From Nemophila menziesii (lineage: Eukaryota; Streptophyta; Magnoliopsida; Boraginales; Hydrophyllaceae): DNA of 64,000 nt. Location: NCBI GenBank assembly GCA_029959085.1, contig JARWIR010000002.1, forward strand, positions 40,854,233 to 40,918,232, in the 5' to 3' direction. Shown here piece by piece: positions 1 through 10,207 of this stretch; the first letter of the stretch is position 1; the number at the start of each line of letters is the position of its first letter. A program made the position numbers and the translations under genes. The notes under the pieces were generated by a model. It searched no databases, was not told the origin of the DNA, and saw only the letters and a program-made list of their open reading frames with translations.

Positions 1-72
1 GCCAAAAAGTCAAAAGAAGAACAAGAAATGGTCGCCGAAGAGGAGAAACAAACTGTTCAGAATATAGATTGA
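1..72 (+). pseudogene. BCS1-like AAA-ATPase, end of last exon (cut by window edge)
   Basis: The reading frame from base 1 gives a lysine- and glutamate-rich tail ending ...KQTVQNID before TGA at 70-72. It equals the end of the exon at 43,005-43,178, where the upstream part is visible. It is only the C-terminal tail, so it has no independent coding value. Confidence 0.75.
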
Positions 73-487
73 GTAATTCACAAGTAAATTATATGGTGTA
101 CTATTATTTTGCTAAGAATTTGTTGCTTTATTATTTTACTTCAGATTTAAATTTAGCAACAGTTGCGTAACTTTTATTGTTTTTTAAAAGTAACTATAAT
201 TATCCAACACCAGAGGCAACATATGTTCTTATCCATTGCGTGATAGAGATTTTACGCCATTGAGAATCATCCGCAACTCCATCAGACATAATAAAACTTA
301 TATGCCAGCAAAAAATCTCAGCTCCTGCATTAACATCTTTTCCCAAATGGAAAAGGGCAGACAAGGTGTAGGCTTTGAAAGTTACACCATGACCTCCATT
401 ACTCAGCAACTTGTTTCTTTATTATCCTATTAACATTTAATGTTTTTTTAATTTCCGTACACCTTCTTTGAATTATATATGAACTTA
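73..487 (+). other. Downstream part of module P
   Basis: Sequence following the AAA-ATPase tail, conserved at about 13,740-14,190, 19,911-20,330, 32,963-33,410 and 43,179-43,600. Both strands stay open for 65-70 codons between about 200 and 430 in copies A1 and C. I recognise no product in either direction. It could be former 3' UTR or another exon. Confidence 0.5.
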
Positions 488-683
488 TTTGATCTGGTAG
501 TGAAAGTTAGATCTACAACGATCTAGAACCCTTTTTTGATGTTGTAAGGCTGAGAACTCCGATTTTCCATGGCTGGATTCTTATTACACAATCACAACTC
601 CATTAGATCCATGACAAGAATAAACATAGTCCTCTGAGGTTATGACCCGTATTTTAGCCACCATGAAACACCATTTCTGATTG

Positions 684-770
684 TTGGGGTGGGGTGGAGA
701 GAGGGGAGAGTATAGAGAGTGATTTAAGATATGTAGGTGAGAAATATGATATATGTGTATTTATTGTGTG
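684..770 (-). promoter_or_regulatory. Promoter-like end of module R (minus strand)
   Basis: Read on the minus strand, an AATAAATACA TATA-like element is followed by a CT-rich stretch resembling a plant 5' UTR, then a short ATG frame. The arrangement recurs in every full R copy (for example 8,285, 15,920, 27,595, 39,210, 43,795 and 62,250). In unit B the frame runs about 24 codons. Function as a promoter is inference only. Confidence 0.25.
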
Positions 771-1539
771 ATTTAGTATGTATAGTGAGTAAAAAACATT
801 TGTACGTAAAATGTGTAATGGGAAAAAATGTTATAGTCTTAAATATTATATTTGACCTTTAATAAGAGCAATAGGTTGGATGAGGGTGCTTCAGTCTTGA
901 AGGGAAAGGTTTCAAGGCCCGTTGGGTGAAAATCTCTAGATAAATAAAATTCTTTAAAAACTCGATACGAGTTGATGAAATTTTATAGTTGTACCATGTC
1001 CAGACATCGCTATTCTTGATTGCAACCCAAACTGACAAAATAATCACAAACTAAAATACAAATTAAATAATGATTATAGCTAGGTCGATATTCAAATGAG
1101 CAAGCACTTATTACCATTTCTTCTAACTTTAGGCCAATACTATATTTTCTTATTAAATTGAGTAAATACCCCTGATGCCCCCTTTACTTTTTCTTAATCG
1201 TTAGCTTACCCCTTATTTTATATAAAGTGCAAATTTACCCCTTATTGTTTCAAAATGTGTTTGCATACCACCTGTGGACGAATTCCGTCTATTATCTCTG
1301 TTAAGTTAGGGTGCGACGCATGTACGATTATTTAATTATTTTTTATTATTATAAACATTTTAAATCATTTAAAATGATTAAACTTTTATTTTATTGATAA
1401 AAACAAAAATAAATCATCTTTTTCACACTCATATTAGGAAAAAACTAAAAAGAAATCTCTTCAACTGCTGCCACCACCTGAAGCCAAGCTCGTCCCAGAA
1501 GTAAACTGGTGGCCACCCAAAAAAAAAGTCTCGCTGGAG

Positions 1540-1588
1540 TTGACCATTGACTACCGAAATTGACCAACATTGACCGTTGAAGTTGACT
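1540..1588 (+). promoter_or_regulatory. Cluster of five W-boxes (TTGACY)
   Basis: TTGACC at 1,540, 1,560 and 1,570, and TTGACT at 1,547 and 1,583, all on the same strand within 49 bp. W-boxes are the core site of plant WRKY factors. All five are kept near 28,475 and in each tandem copy of unit C. Fewer remain near 9,170, 16,800 and 40,060. Binding is not shown by sequence alone. Confidence 0.6.
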
Positions 1589-1620
1589 GACAAGCAACCG
1601 TGGTGGTGATAAAATACATA

Positions 1621-1875
1621 CTCCCAGTCCCAAATACAATGTCCACTTAGCTTTTCAAACAGATTAAGAAAACTAATAATTACATACACCATTACAGAAT
1701 TACTCCTCATAAAGTGTCTTAATATTGTAAATATGTATTGGAAGTATAAATTTTAATTTTTTTAATAAGAGTAATATCGAAAAAAGTTGGAAAAAAGTGT
1801 CTTGGTATTCTAAATGGACAATATTTTTAGGACACCATATTTAGTAAGTGGACATTATTTTTAGGACTGATCGAA
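1621..1875 (+). mobile_element. Stowaway-like MITE, copy 1
   Basis: Starts CTCCCAGTCCC after TA (1,619-1,620) and ends GGACTGATCGAA before TA (1,876-1,877). The copy at 40,143 keeps the classic CTCCCTCCGTCC terminus, which identifies the family (Tc1/mariner-derived). No coding capacity. Confidence 0.75.
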
Positions 1876-2004
1876 TAATTGTTTTGTATTATTATTTTTT
1901 ATATAAAGACATTTTAATTGGAAAAATTTAAAATAAAAAAAAATTATTTGCTTAGCCTGATTTTTGAATACATTGTATGGAAGGAGAAGCGCAAGCAATC
2001 ATAT

Positions 2005-2440
2005 TGATGTCTCCTCATTTGTGATGAATTAATATTTAGATGAGACATCATTTTTAGTGATTTAGGAAGTCATTTAGTCGATTTTCTTGAGAAATAGTGC
2101 ACTTTCCTATTTTGAGTCTTGATTTAGTAAACTAATATTTTTAGAGCATATTGGGTTTAATTATTTATTTAGTGTAAAGCTTTAAAGATAAGTATGGAGA
2201 TTAATATAAAATCACAATACATATATACTATCGTTTATTAATAGTTTCACACCTCGTTCTAAAAAACTTACGAAAACACATCAAGAATTAACAATCATTA
2301 TCCATGTGGAGATGATAACTCTTTATACTTGCTATTTATTACTTGCCGACGATCTGTACACTTGCAGGTATTAGCTCTCTTGATGTGCCGATTATTTTAT
2401 CCACCTTGGAGGACTACATATGTCCTCCTGGTCCATTTAA
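2005..2440 (+). mobile_element. Chimeric LTR remnant
   Basis: Starts TGATGTCTCC directly after CATAT, exactly as the solo LTRs in unit C. It leaves that sequence at an ATTAAT at about 2,219-2,224 and continues as a different, related LTR tail that matches unit B from about 21,536. The right edge is not certain. It appears to be the product of recombination between two LTRs. Confidence 0.65.
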
Positions 2441-2679
2441 TTGTCGTGGGTAATAAAGTGTCGTGGGTCTGTTCTATATATGGGTCTTGACAATAATCCA
2501 AGATATACTCAACAAAGTCAAATAAAATGCAATTAAGAGAAAGAATGATAATTGTATAAGTTTTTCTTTATATGTTTGTCCAGTCTTACCATCAAATGAT
2601 TATTATATACTAATGGAGTTGTAATTCTTAATAAATATTTTATTAATGTATAACAAAAAAGTTAATTACTACTCCATTA

Positions 2680-2739
<60 letters not shown>

Positions 2740-4797
2740 TGATTTGTTTAGTCTAAAAATTAAAATTTTAGTTTGAAATTTATAAATGATAAGAACAGGG
2801 GTATGTGTATATTGAAGAGGCCATGATCCCCCTAAATTTAGAAAAAGTAAAATTCCAGCCCTATAATTATATTTGTTTTGTAAAAAAATCACTAGGAATC
2901 CAGTTTCCCTTAAATTTAGCAAACGATAAAATTCTACCCCTATAAATTAAAAAAAAAATCACTATGGTTTCCCTTTTGATATTTTGAATATCTAATATCT
3001 AATTTTAATTTGTTTTCATATATTTAATATTTGATTCATGTCTCAATATTTTTTTTTATTATAAATATAAGGTCGTCTTTCTTTTTTTGTTTAACACCAT
3101 CTTCCTCGTACACGATGCAAAAATGCATACTTTGAACCTTGCGAACAAGGCCAGTCGTGAAATGTGTCTACACCTCCTCTCGAAGCCACCTTCTTTCGCC
3201 ATCCTCGCCATATATGAATGTTTATGTTAACCGCCTCTCTCTCTTTGATATTAAAGTGAATAAAGATAGTGATTTTTTTATTTAGCCGATAATTTACTTA
3301 ATTATAATATATTAATGGAGATGTAACCAACTTCTATCGTGGACATTTTTATAAATAATTATGATAAATCAATTATAGTACCCACAAATCAAAAGTATAT
3401 TATATGTATTGGATTTGGATAGTTTGAAATTATACATATACTAGATATTACTCGTTGGTGAAGGCTTTGCAAAAAATAAAATCCCGTGTGGGCTTGCATC
3501 TTTCTTCTAATATCTGAATATTCAAACATAGCTATAAGTGCTTGTAGTGTTGCAATATGATTACATAACCCAAATAATTAGTTGATAAAGCATGGGTTTA
3601 TATTTATCTTGTCAAACACAGGTATATTTATCTATTTTACTCAAAATAGAGGGATTTGGTTTGATACACACAATACATAAAAGATATGATGAGAGAGAAA
3701 GGGCATATGGATGTCATAAAAAAGGTCTTTCATTTTGCCCGAAGCAATAACAAAATATCACGACTTGAGTATTTATTTTAAGCTACATTCAAGTTACTTG
3801 AAGTGTTGCTAACTCATTACATCTTAACCAAGATACATATAATATATAATCGCTTTTAAAACTTAGCACAACTGTTAGATATGAAGATGTGGAAAAGTCT
3901 ATGTTATAGATGGAATACCCGATAATCAAATTTAGTAACCAGAATAGTAAATGGGAGCAGAAAATTAAATAAATGAATTTTTTTCTGAAATATTCGATCA
4001 AGTTCATCCTCATTGCTATCTAAATATTCTTAACCATTTCCATACCTACTTATGAAAATAATTTGCCGCCAGGCAACAACTGATATGAAATTCAATTGTA
4101 ATTGTAGTTGCAGGTCTATACCTGAATTGTTTAATTCCGGCAATGATTTATTAATTTAATATATCTAATTATATGGTTATGGTTTTTTAATAATAAGAGT
4201 TATTACTCTATATTTTAATAATTAGTGTTGTAGAAAAAATTTAAGAGTTATATGTGTATGACATAAAGAACTTGATCGTGGTGGCCCTACTTCTCTTCCA
4301 ATGAGCCAAAAGAGTGTTATTTCATGACCAAAGTAAATATTCTATTTTTTGTAATAATGTTTTTGGTCAAGTTTATACATTTCTCAAAGGCAATAAAATA
4401 TACGCATGTTACATTTTATTCAAGAAACAACTTACCATTTTTATAATGGAAAGATATGCCAGTCAATTCTATATAGTATTTACCCATGTGTCTGACTAAA
4501 ATGTAATGTCATATGTTTCTTCTAAAGGCTATCATAGTTTTGAGGTTTACCCATAAGAAAAACACCATAAATATACAAAAATGATGCTCGTGAAATACTC
4601 ACAAGATATTTCACTAAAAGTGGCGCCTAAAACAAATGTGGGACCCGTATCAGAAAACTTATCATATTATTATATGAATTACGAAATATGGGACCGACAC
4701 CTGAATAGCAAGATAAGCCGCCATACACATAAAATTTCTGAGAAAACATAATATACTAAGGTGCCAAGTACCGTGTCATGATCTAGAAAAGTGGATA
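2441..4797. other. AT-rich spacer without recognisable genes
   Basis: Apart from a (TA)n tract at 2,681-2,737 I find only short AT-rich open frames. The same stretch occurs at about 21,780-24,112 in unit B. A minus-strand frame near 3,100-3,210 (open in B, 22,313-22,519) is the only piece with coding-like composition. Confidence 0.6.
2681..2737. repeat. (TA)n microsatellite
   Basis: 57 bp of uninterrupted TA. The corresponding tract in unit B (22,022-22,047) is about half as long. Confidence 0.95.
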
Positions 4798-5147
4798 TTA
4801 ATCATCTAGTAGGTTTGGGTTGACATTTGGCGCTAATTTAACTATTTGTTGTAAAATTTGACTCAACATCTCCAAATACAGCGGACCCACAAAATATAGC
4901 ATGATAATGGCACCAGAAACGCACACAATTGTACCTCCAATTTTGGCTTGACCTTCTATTGTTAAAATATTTGATCTTTGTGTACTGCATGTAAGATAAA
5001 TATTATTTACGACTTCAAACAAAATATGAGGACTATAATAAAATATATTGAGTAATAACCCATCATTACGGCTAATAGGAACATGAATACTGGAATTACG
5101 GGTTGTGTAGTTTGTGTAGCCAATACTGATGATGATTTTAAACCTTT
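4798..5147 (-). pseudogene. WAT1/EamA-type transporter fragment, two exons
   Basis: Minus-strand exon 5,147-5,070 encodes GLKSSSVLA...PVFMFLLA and ends at a GTAATG donor. Exon 4,984-4,798 follows a TGCAG acceptor, encodes QAKIGGTIVCVSGAIIM and ends in a stop. These match the end of the EamA domain of plant WAT1-related (nodulin MtN21-like) carriers, where a membrane helix ending in LA is followed by SQAK-IGT-V--GA-(I/L)M. Family members have about ten membrane helices over some 350-400 residues, so only about a quarter is present. The normal helix-end IFRME-type residues and the upstream domain are missing. The family moves metabolites such as auxin or amino acids across membranes, but this copy cannot do so. 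The same piece is at 24,113-24,465. Confidence 0.65.
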
Positions 5148-5339
5148 CCTAAGTAAGAACTAAAGAATTGAAGATGTATAAACTTACCCTGTTAATTCAA
5201 GAAAGAAGAAAGATAATAAGAAGCATTTATTTATTGAATTTCTCCAAATAACGTGAAACAGACATTCTCTTTTTAGTACAATTTACAATTTGATGTCTAA
5301 GTAAGAAATATGACCATCAATTCTTTTTAGTCTTACTGA

Positions 5340-5800
5340 CAGGTACTTATCTTACGCAAAAATTGCATGATAAATTCCTATTTTAGGCAAATAATGTACT
5401 ATATGTCTCTACATTACGCAAAGACGGTACCAGGTACCTATACTATGCTAAAATTGCATGATAAGTCCCTATGTTATGCAAAAACCACTCATGTCTCCAT
5501 ACTATGCAAAACAATGCATGATAGATCCTCATGTTTTGTAAAACAATTACAATTTTGCATAATATATGGAGACTGTAACTTCTGCATAGTATAGGGAACT
5601 ACCTTGCAACTTTTGGATAATATAGGAGCGCATACTGCAGTTTTTGCATAGATAATATAGGGACCTACATTGCAATTTTTACATAATATAAGGTCGCATA
5701 ACATAGTTTAAGGTATCTATAGTGTGCTTTTTGCATAATATAGAGCATGTAGTGAAATTTCTGCATATTATAGGAACATGTAGTGCAAATATCTTAAAAA
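5340..5800. repeat. Degenerate fold-back repeat (GCATA-RTATAGGGAC type)
   Basis: About ten imperfect copies of a motif near TTTGCATAATATAGGGAC. Those left of about 5,540 run in one orientation and those to the right run in the other, so the block can fold back on itself. Unit B has the same block at 24,660-25,110. The motif also occurs singly in the intron-like tracts at 11,885, 17,940, 31,200 and 41,210. No transposase and no clear target duplication are visible. Confidence 0.55.
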
Positions 5801-5814
5801 TGGGTAGTACAAAC

Positions 5815-6471
5815 CTGTTTTACTTTAACTTCACCATTAGAACCAGCTGTTTTCTGAAACACAACTTCTTGGTAATTAGCTTCCATTTCGTCCAATAATT
5901 TCTTGTCTAAATATGAACCCAATTGATGCACGACAGCTTTCTTAAACCTTGTTCCAAACCCTCTCTGTTTTATTTGAGATTAACTAACAAAGCAGTTCGT
6001 GTATAACAGCCACTGTCCACCCGTGAGTACATCTTCACAAGGTTAAATGTAAGGCAAATTCTGACATTCCTCAGCCCAAATTGGTCCCTGAACTATCTCT
6101 TTTTAAATGATTTACTCCTCAAAAGTCTTTGCCATATGACACTTAGGGACTAACTAGGGAAACAAAAATGAAGGTCGAGGACCGTTTCCTAGTATGGACT
6201 ATATTTCGAGAACCAAAAAAGAAATTACTCTGTATCAATTTAGTTTTTGTTATCTGGATTGCACCTAAAAATCCTCAAGAAGCTCCACGGCTAAATTTAC
6301 CTGAGAAGATGAAATTATTTCAATATAGGGACCAAATAGCAATTTAAAAAAATATTAAAAGCATGTGAGATATTTTAGTCAGGTATTATATATTACCTTT
6401 GTGACTTCTTGAGGTATCCATGGTGCTAAAACACCCGAACAAATATCAATGAGCGCACATGATGATTTAGC
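5815..6471 (-). pseudogene. Unrecognised minus-strand gene remnant, four exon-like pieces
   Basis: Four pieces with splice-like borders: 6,471-6,397 (25 codons, AKSSCALIDICSGVLAPW...), 6,300 to about 6,254 (VNLAVELLEDF then stop), 6,087-5,989 (33 codons, GPIWAEECQNLPY... with one stop) and 5,964-5,815 (50 open codons, RGFGTRFKKAVVHQLG...KVKQ). Three have exact codon-multiple lengths with AG before and GT after, so they look like phase-0 exons. The gap between the last two is only 24 bp, too short for a normal plant intron. I do not recognise the family. The copy at 25,130-25,836 has different lesions. Whether all four belong to one protein is not certain. Confidence 0.5.
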
Positions 6472-7567
6472 CTGTAAACGGAAACACTAACTTGAAATGT
6501 GCATGAAAATGAAAACAATTACCCGTGGCTTAATTCTCAATTCATATCACACAAAAACTCGGCATGAAAATGATATAACTAAAAAAAAATGCTCACCTTA
6601 ATCTGAATATGTTGCAAATATATCTCCAATCATACATTAATCTTCATTCTTACAAAAATAAGCGAATAAACCAATACTTCAAACATTAATCTAACCTTCA
6701 AACATTAATCTAAACTACATTTCTAGTATCTGAAAAAGCATGTCGTACAAACCATTACAGAATTTACTACAATCTTGTTGTAATTGTTTTTTTCTACTCT
6801 TTATACCATAGAATGTAGGAGAAGTGCACCTTGGTGTCTACTCAACTTTGCCTTTCCAAAATTGTTAACTGGAATAAAAATTATCCAACATTAGAACAAA
6901 CTAAAAAGAACATTATGGGTTGTAAACAAAAAATAAATTTAAATATTTGATAATTGTAGAAAAGATCCTTTTAAAATTAACTTTTTCTGAAACAATTGAA
7001 TACATCTGGACGTTGAACCCAATTCAAAATGTTGAGAATTTTGATTCACTTAATTAGAAATGTAAACGTGTCTCGGGTGAGCTAATTTGCATATAGTTTC
7101 CTTCAAAAAATGTAAATGATGGATGTGTGAATAATGTCGATTGTACAGTTTGTATAAAAATATCATAATTATATTTGAATTTTGGTTCTTCAATTGTTGA
7201 TGATGGCGTAACCAAGCTCGGTTGATGATGGTGCAGTGTAAGACCAAATTGCTCTCTCTATCAGTTGAGCCAAATGGATATTTACTGCAAAATAATTAAA
7301 AAAATGCAGTGTATGACCATATTTCTCACTTCATCATAAGAAATTGTAAAAGTGTAAGACCTTAATTTGGGTTCTTCTATTGCCAAATAATTTACTGCAA
7401 AACAATTCCAAAAAAAAATTGCTCACTCCATCTGTAAAAAATTAACGCTCATCACTTCAAAGGTAAAAGGCCTCAAACGCTCATCACTTCTCCCCTGAAA
7501 TTTGTAGAAGTGGTGAGATTACTTTAAATTAAATTAGAGTTTCAATGGTAAAAATTAATTTTTTTAC
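6472..7567 (-). other. Decayed intron-like sequence of the minus-strand block
   Basis: AT-rich sequence matching 25,837-27,003. Short conserved islands recur, notably a CCAAGCTCGGTTGATGATGG-like segment near 7,215 that returns near 7,750 and 7,880. No convincing exon. Confidence 0.4.
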
Positions 7568-7696
7568 CTTTTCTGGGTTCTGTGATTGTTGATAGTAGTA
7601 CCCCGAATAACAGCGGTTATCTGGAGCAGTTTGGTGAGAAGGTGACTGTTGATATGTTTGTGGAACTAAAATGGCACTTTGAGCCCACCATTTCAT
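7568..7696 (-). pseudogene. Glutamine/tyrosine-rich exon remnant
   Basis: A 43-codon minus-strand frame beginning MKWWAQSAILVPQ and ending QQSQNPEK, followed directly by a GTAAAA donor. The composition (Q, S, Y) suggests a disordered segment. In unit B (about 27,004-27,150) the first half is kept but the frame then shifts. Product unknown. It may be an upstream exon of the remnant at 5,815-6,471. Confidence 0.4.
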
Positions 7697-7826
7697 CTTC
7701 CTTTAATTAATTTTTTACCTCTTGATTTAAGTTTTTTGATTGTTGACGGCGTAGCCAATCCAGGTTGATGATGATGGAAAATGATCCCTGAGTAGTAGCG
7801 ATTTTCTTGTAGTAGTAGCGGTTTTC

Positions 7827-8072
7827 TTGTGTAGGAGAGCGGCTTGGTGGAAAGGCGAGTGTGAAGAAATGGCCTATCCTAGCCAAGCTGGGTTGATGAA
7901 GGTGAAGAATGGTCCCCGATTAGGTGGCGATGATAATAGTGGTGGTGAATGGTTCTCCGGCGGCAGCGGTTGTGAAGATGGTAGAAAATGGTGGGGACTG
8001 GTTCTTCGATTGGTGATGGAGGCGGCAGTTTTCTTTTGCAAGAGAGCTAGCGGTGGAAACGAGCATGCGTGA
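7827..8072 (-). other. GC-rich segment open on both strands
   Basis: Clearly more GC-rich than its surroundings. The plus strand has an 81-codon glycine-rich frame, and the minus strand has a proline-rich frame (SSQPLPPENHSPPLLSSPP) ending near 7,870. The other pieces of this block lie on the minus strand, so a 5' exon in that direction is more likely. Unit B keeps only part of it (about 27,190-27,355). Confidence 0.35.
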
Positions 8073-8094
8073 ATATGGTAAAAACTCTGAGCTG

Positions 8095-9588
8095 CTAGTG
8101 AAAGTTAGATCTACAATGATCTAGAACCCTTTTTAGATGTTGTAAGGCTGAGAACTCCGATTTTCCATGGCTGGAATCTTATTACACAATCACAACTATA
8201 TTAGATCCATGACAAGAATAAACATAGTCGTTGGAGGGTATGACCCGAATTTTAGCCACCATGAAACACCATTTCCGATTGTTAGGGTGGGGTGGAGAGA
8301 GGGGAGAGTATAGAGAGTGATTTAAGAGTTGTGGGTGAGAAATATGATATATGTGTATTTATTGTGTGATTTAGTATGTATAGTGAGTAAAAAAAATTGT
8401 AAGTAAAATGTGTAGTTGGAAATAATGTTATAGTGTTAAATATTATATTTAACCTTTAATATTAACAATAGGTTGGATGAGGGTGCTTCGGTCTTTAAGG
8501 GAGAGGTTTCAAGGCCCGTTAGGTGAAAATCTCTAGACAATTAAAATTCTTTAAATACTCGATACAAGTTGATGAAATTCTATAGTTGTACCATGCACAA
8601 ACCATGCACCCACAACCCCAACTCCTAAAGATCCAGACAACGCTATTCTTGATTGCAACCCAAACTGACAAAATAATCACGAACTAAAATACAAATTAAA
8701 TAATGATTATAGCTAAGTCGATATTCAAATGAGCAAGCACTTATTAATATTTCTTCTAACTTTAGGCCAATACTATATTTTCTTACTAAATTGAGAAAAT
8801 ACCCCTGTCTCCCCTGTACTTTTTCTTAATCGTTAGCTTACCCCTTATTTTATATAAAATGTAAATTTACCCCTTATTTTTTCAAAATGTGTTTGTCTAG
8901 CCCCTGTGGACGGATTCCGTCAATTATCTCTGTTAAGTTAGGGCGCGACGCATGTGCGTTTATTAAATTATTTTTTATTATTATAAACATTTTAAATCAT
9001 TTAAGAAGATTAAAATTTTATTTTATTGATAAAAACAAAAAGAAATCGTCTTCTTCACACTCTTATTAGGAAAAAACTAAAAAGAGATCTCTTCAACTGC
9101 TGCCACCACCTGAAGCCAAGCTCGTCCCTGAACTAAATTGGTAGCCACCCAAAAAAAATCTCACTGGAGTCGACCATTGACTACCGAAATTGATCAACGT
9201 TGGCCGTTGAAGTTGACTTACAAGCAACCGTAGTGGTGATAAAATACATACTCCCCCGTACTCCACTTAGCTTCAAACAGATTAAAAAAACTAATAATTA
9301 CATACACTATTACAGAATTACTCCTCGTAAAGTGTCTTAATATTTTAAATATGTATTGGAAGTATAAATTTTAATTTTTTAATAAGAGTAATAATGAAAT
9401 AGTTGGAAAAAAGTGTGTTGATATTCTAAATGGATAATATTTTTAGGACACCATATTTAGTAAGTGGACATTATTTTTAGGACGGATAGAATAATTGTTT
9501 TGTATTATTATTTTTTATATAAAGACATTTTAATTAATTTTTTTTTAAAAAAAACAAATTATTTGCTTAGCCTGATTTTAGAATACAT
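8095..9588 (+). repeat. Module R, copy 2
   Basis: Matches 488-2,004 throughout but with more substitutions and short indels. Two of the five W-boxes remain (near 9,179 and 9,214). It carries a Stowaway copy and runs into the H fragment. Confidence 0.85.
9251..9491 (+). mobile_element. Stowaway-like MITE, copy 2
   Basis: TA-flanked element in the same place in module R. Left terminus decayed (CTCCCCCGTA); right end GGACGGATAGAA followed by TA. Confidence 0.7.
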
Positions 9589-9900
9589 TGTATGGATGTA
9601 GAAGCGCAAGCAATCATATACATATTAGATAGGAAGAGACAAGAACCACGAGAGGAAATAACCATCTTCTCTAACAACCTTAAAATAATTTAAGGTATCA
9701 AGAATGTATCGGCAATCAAATGGAGGCTCGGACCATGGATCACGCAGATCAAGAAGCTAGCAACGAAAGTTGGTCTAGTTGTTTTTAAACATATTCCACA
9801 ATGCTTTAATGGTTGAGCAGACATTCTAGCAAAAGAAGCTAGGCACAGGGTATCGAGGGAACAAGATTCATTAACAAATGTGGTATGCCAATTTTTCTAA
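9589..9900 (+). pseudogene. RNase H-like (RVT_3 type) half-domain, module H
   Basis: The plus-strand frame reads EAQAIIYILD, then ITIFSNN, KHIPQCFNG, ADILAKEARHR, and ends NVVCQF before a stop. This is the second half of the RNase H fold seen in plant non-LTR retrotransposon RNase H and related proteins: catalytic Glu in EAQA, the Asp position of SDN (here Asn) and the Asp of ADILAKEA. The first beta strands with the initial catalytic Asp are missing. Two in-frame stops interrupt it. Ten or more copies sit at the same place in the modules. Its origin (LINE fragment or host gene) cannot be decided here. Confidence 0.7.
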
Positions 9901-10123
9901 CTAGGAATAGGTTAATTTTCGATGTAGTTATCCTAAATTTGTTAGGCGTAAAAAAAAACGTTGGGCCTAGAATTATCCCAATAAAAAGAGGAAATTACTT
10001 TTAGAAGCCCAAAAAACCAAAAATTTCTTTAGAAAATCCAAACTAAAATATCATTCTAACAAGGCCTAAGTTTGATTTTTTAGTTAGATTTTTTACCCTT
10101 ATACCTCTACTCAGTTTTTTATC

Positions 10124-10207
10124 GGTACATACCAAATTATTTTATTTTGGTATAGACTAATATTTATTTGTTAGGAACGTACCAATTTCCTGGTTTTGGT
10201 ATGTACC
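10124..10207. repeat. Inverted pair GGTACATACCAA / TTGGTATGTACC
   Basis: Perfect 12-bp arms at 10,124-10,135 and 10,196-10,207, with two related GGTA-type sites between them. Repeated near 29,455, in every tandem copy (for example 47,099 and 47,171) and near 59,920. Confidence 0.75.

Larger units (their letters stand above)
488..2004 (+). repeat. Module R, copy 1
   Basis: Copy of a roughly 1.5-kb module also found at about 8,095, 15,725, 27,372, 39,020, 43,602 and 62,056. In order it holds a purine-rich stretch (about 684-720), C-run blocks near 1,170-1,280, a W-box cluster, a Stowaway MITE, and the first codons of the H fragment before a solo-LTR insertion point at 2,005. It differs from the copy at 43,602 by only about a dozen bases. 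Confidence 0.85.

Noticed and set aside
236..433. Small gene open on both strands (65 and 69 codons), repeated at 20,080 and 43,306
   Set aside because: The copy at 20,080-20,262 shifts or stops in the minus frame, and no domain is seen on either strand. It was kept only as part of module P.
684..720. G-quadruplex in the GGGGTGGGGTGGAGAGAGGGG stretch
   Set aside because: Only three runs of at least three G occur close together, so a stable three-tier quadruplex is not expected. Noted as purine-rich only.
1170..1280. Telomere-like or C-run regulatory array (ACCCC blocks)
   Set aside because: Blocks are 25-40 bp apart and do not share a telomeric unit. Similar C-run blocks are common in plant non-coding repeats.
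2677..2922. 81-codon minus-strand ORF ending in alternating Ile-Tyr
   Set aside because: The C-terminal part is a translated (TA)n microsatellite.
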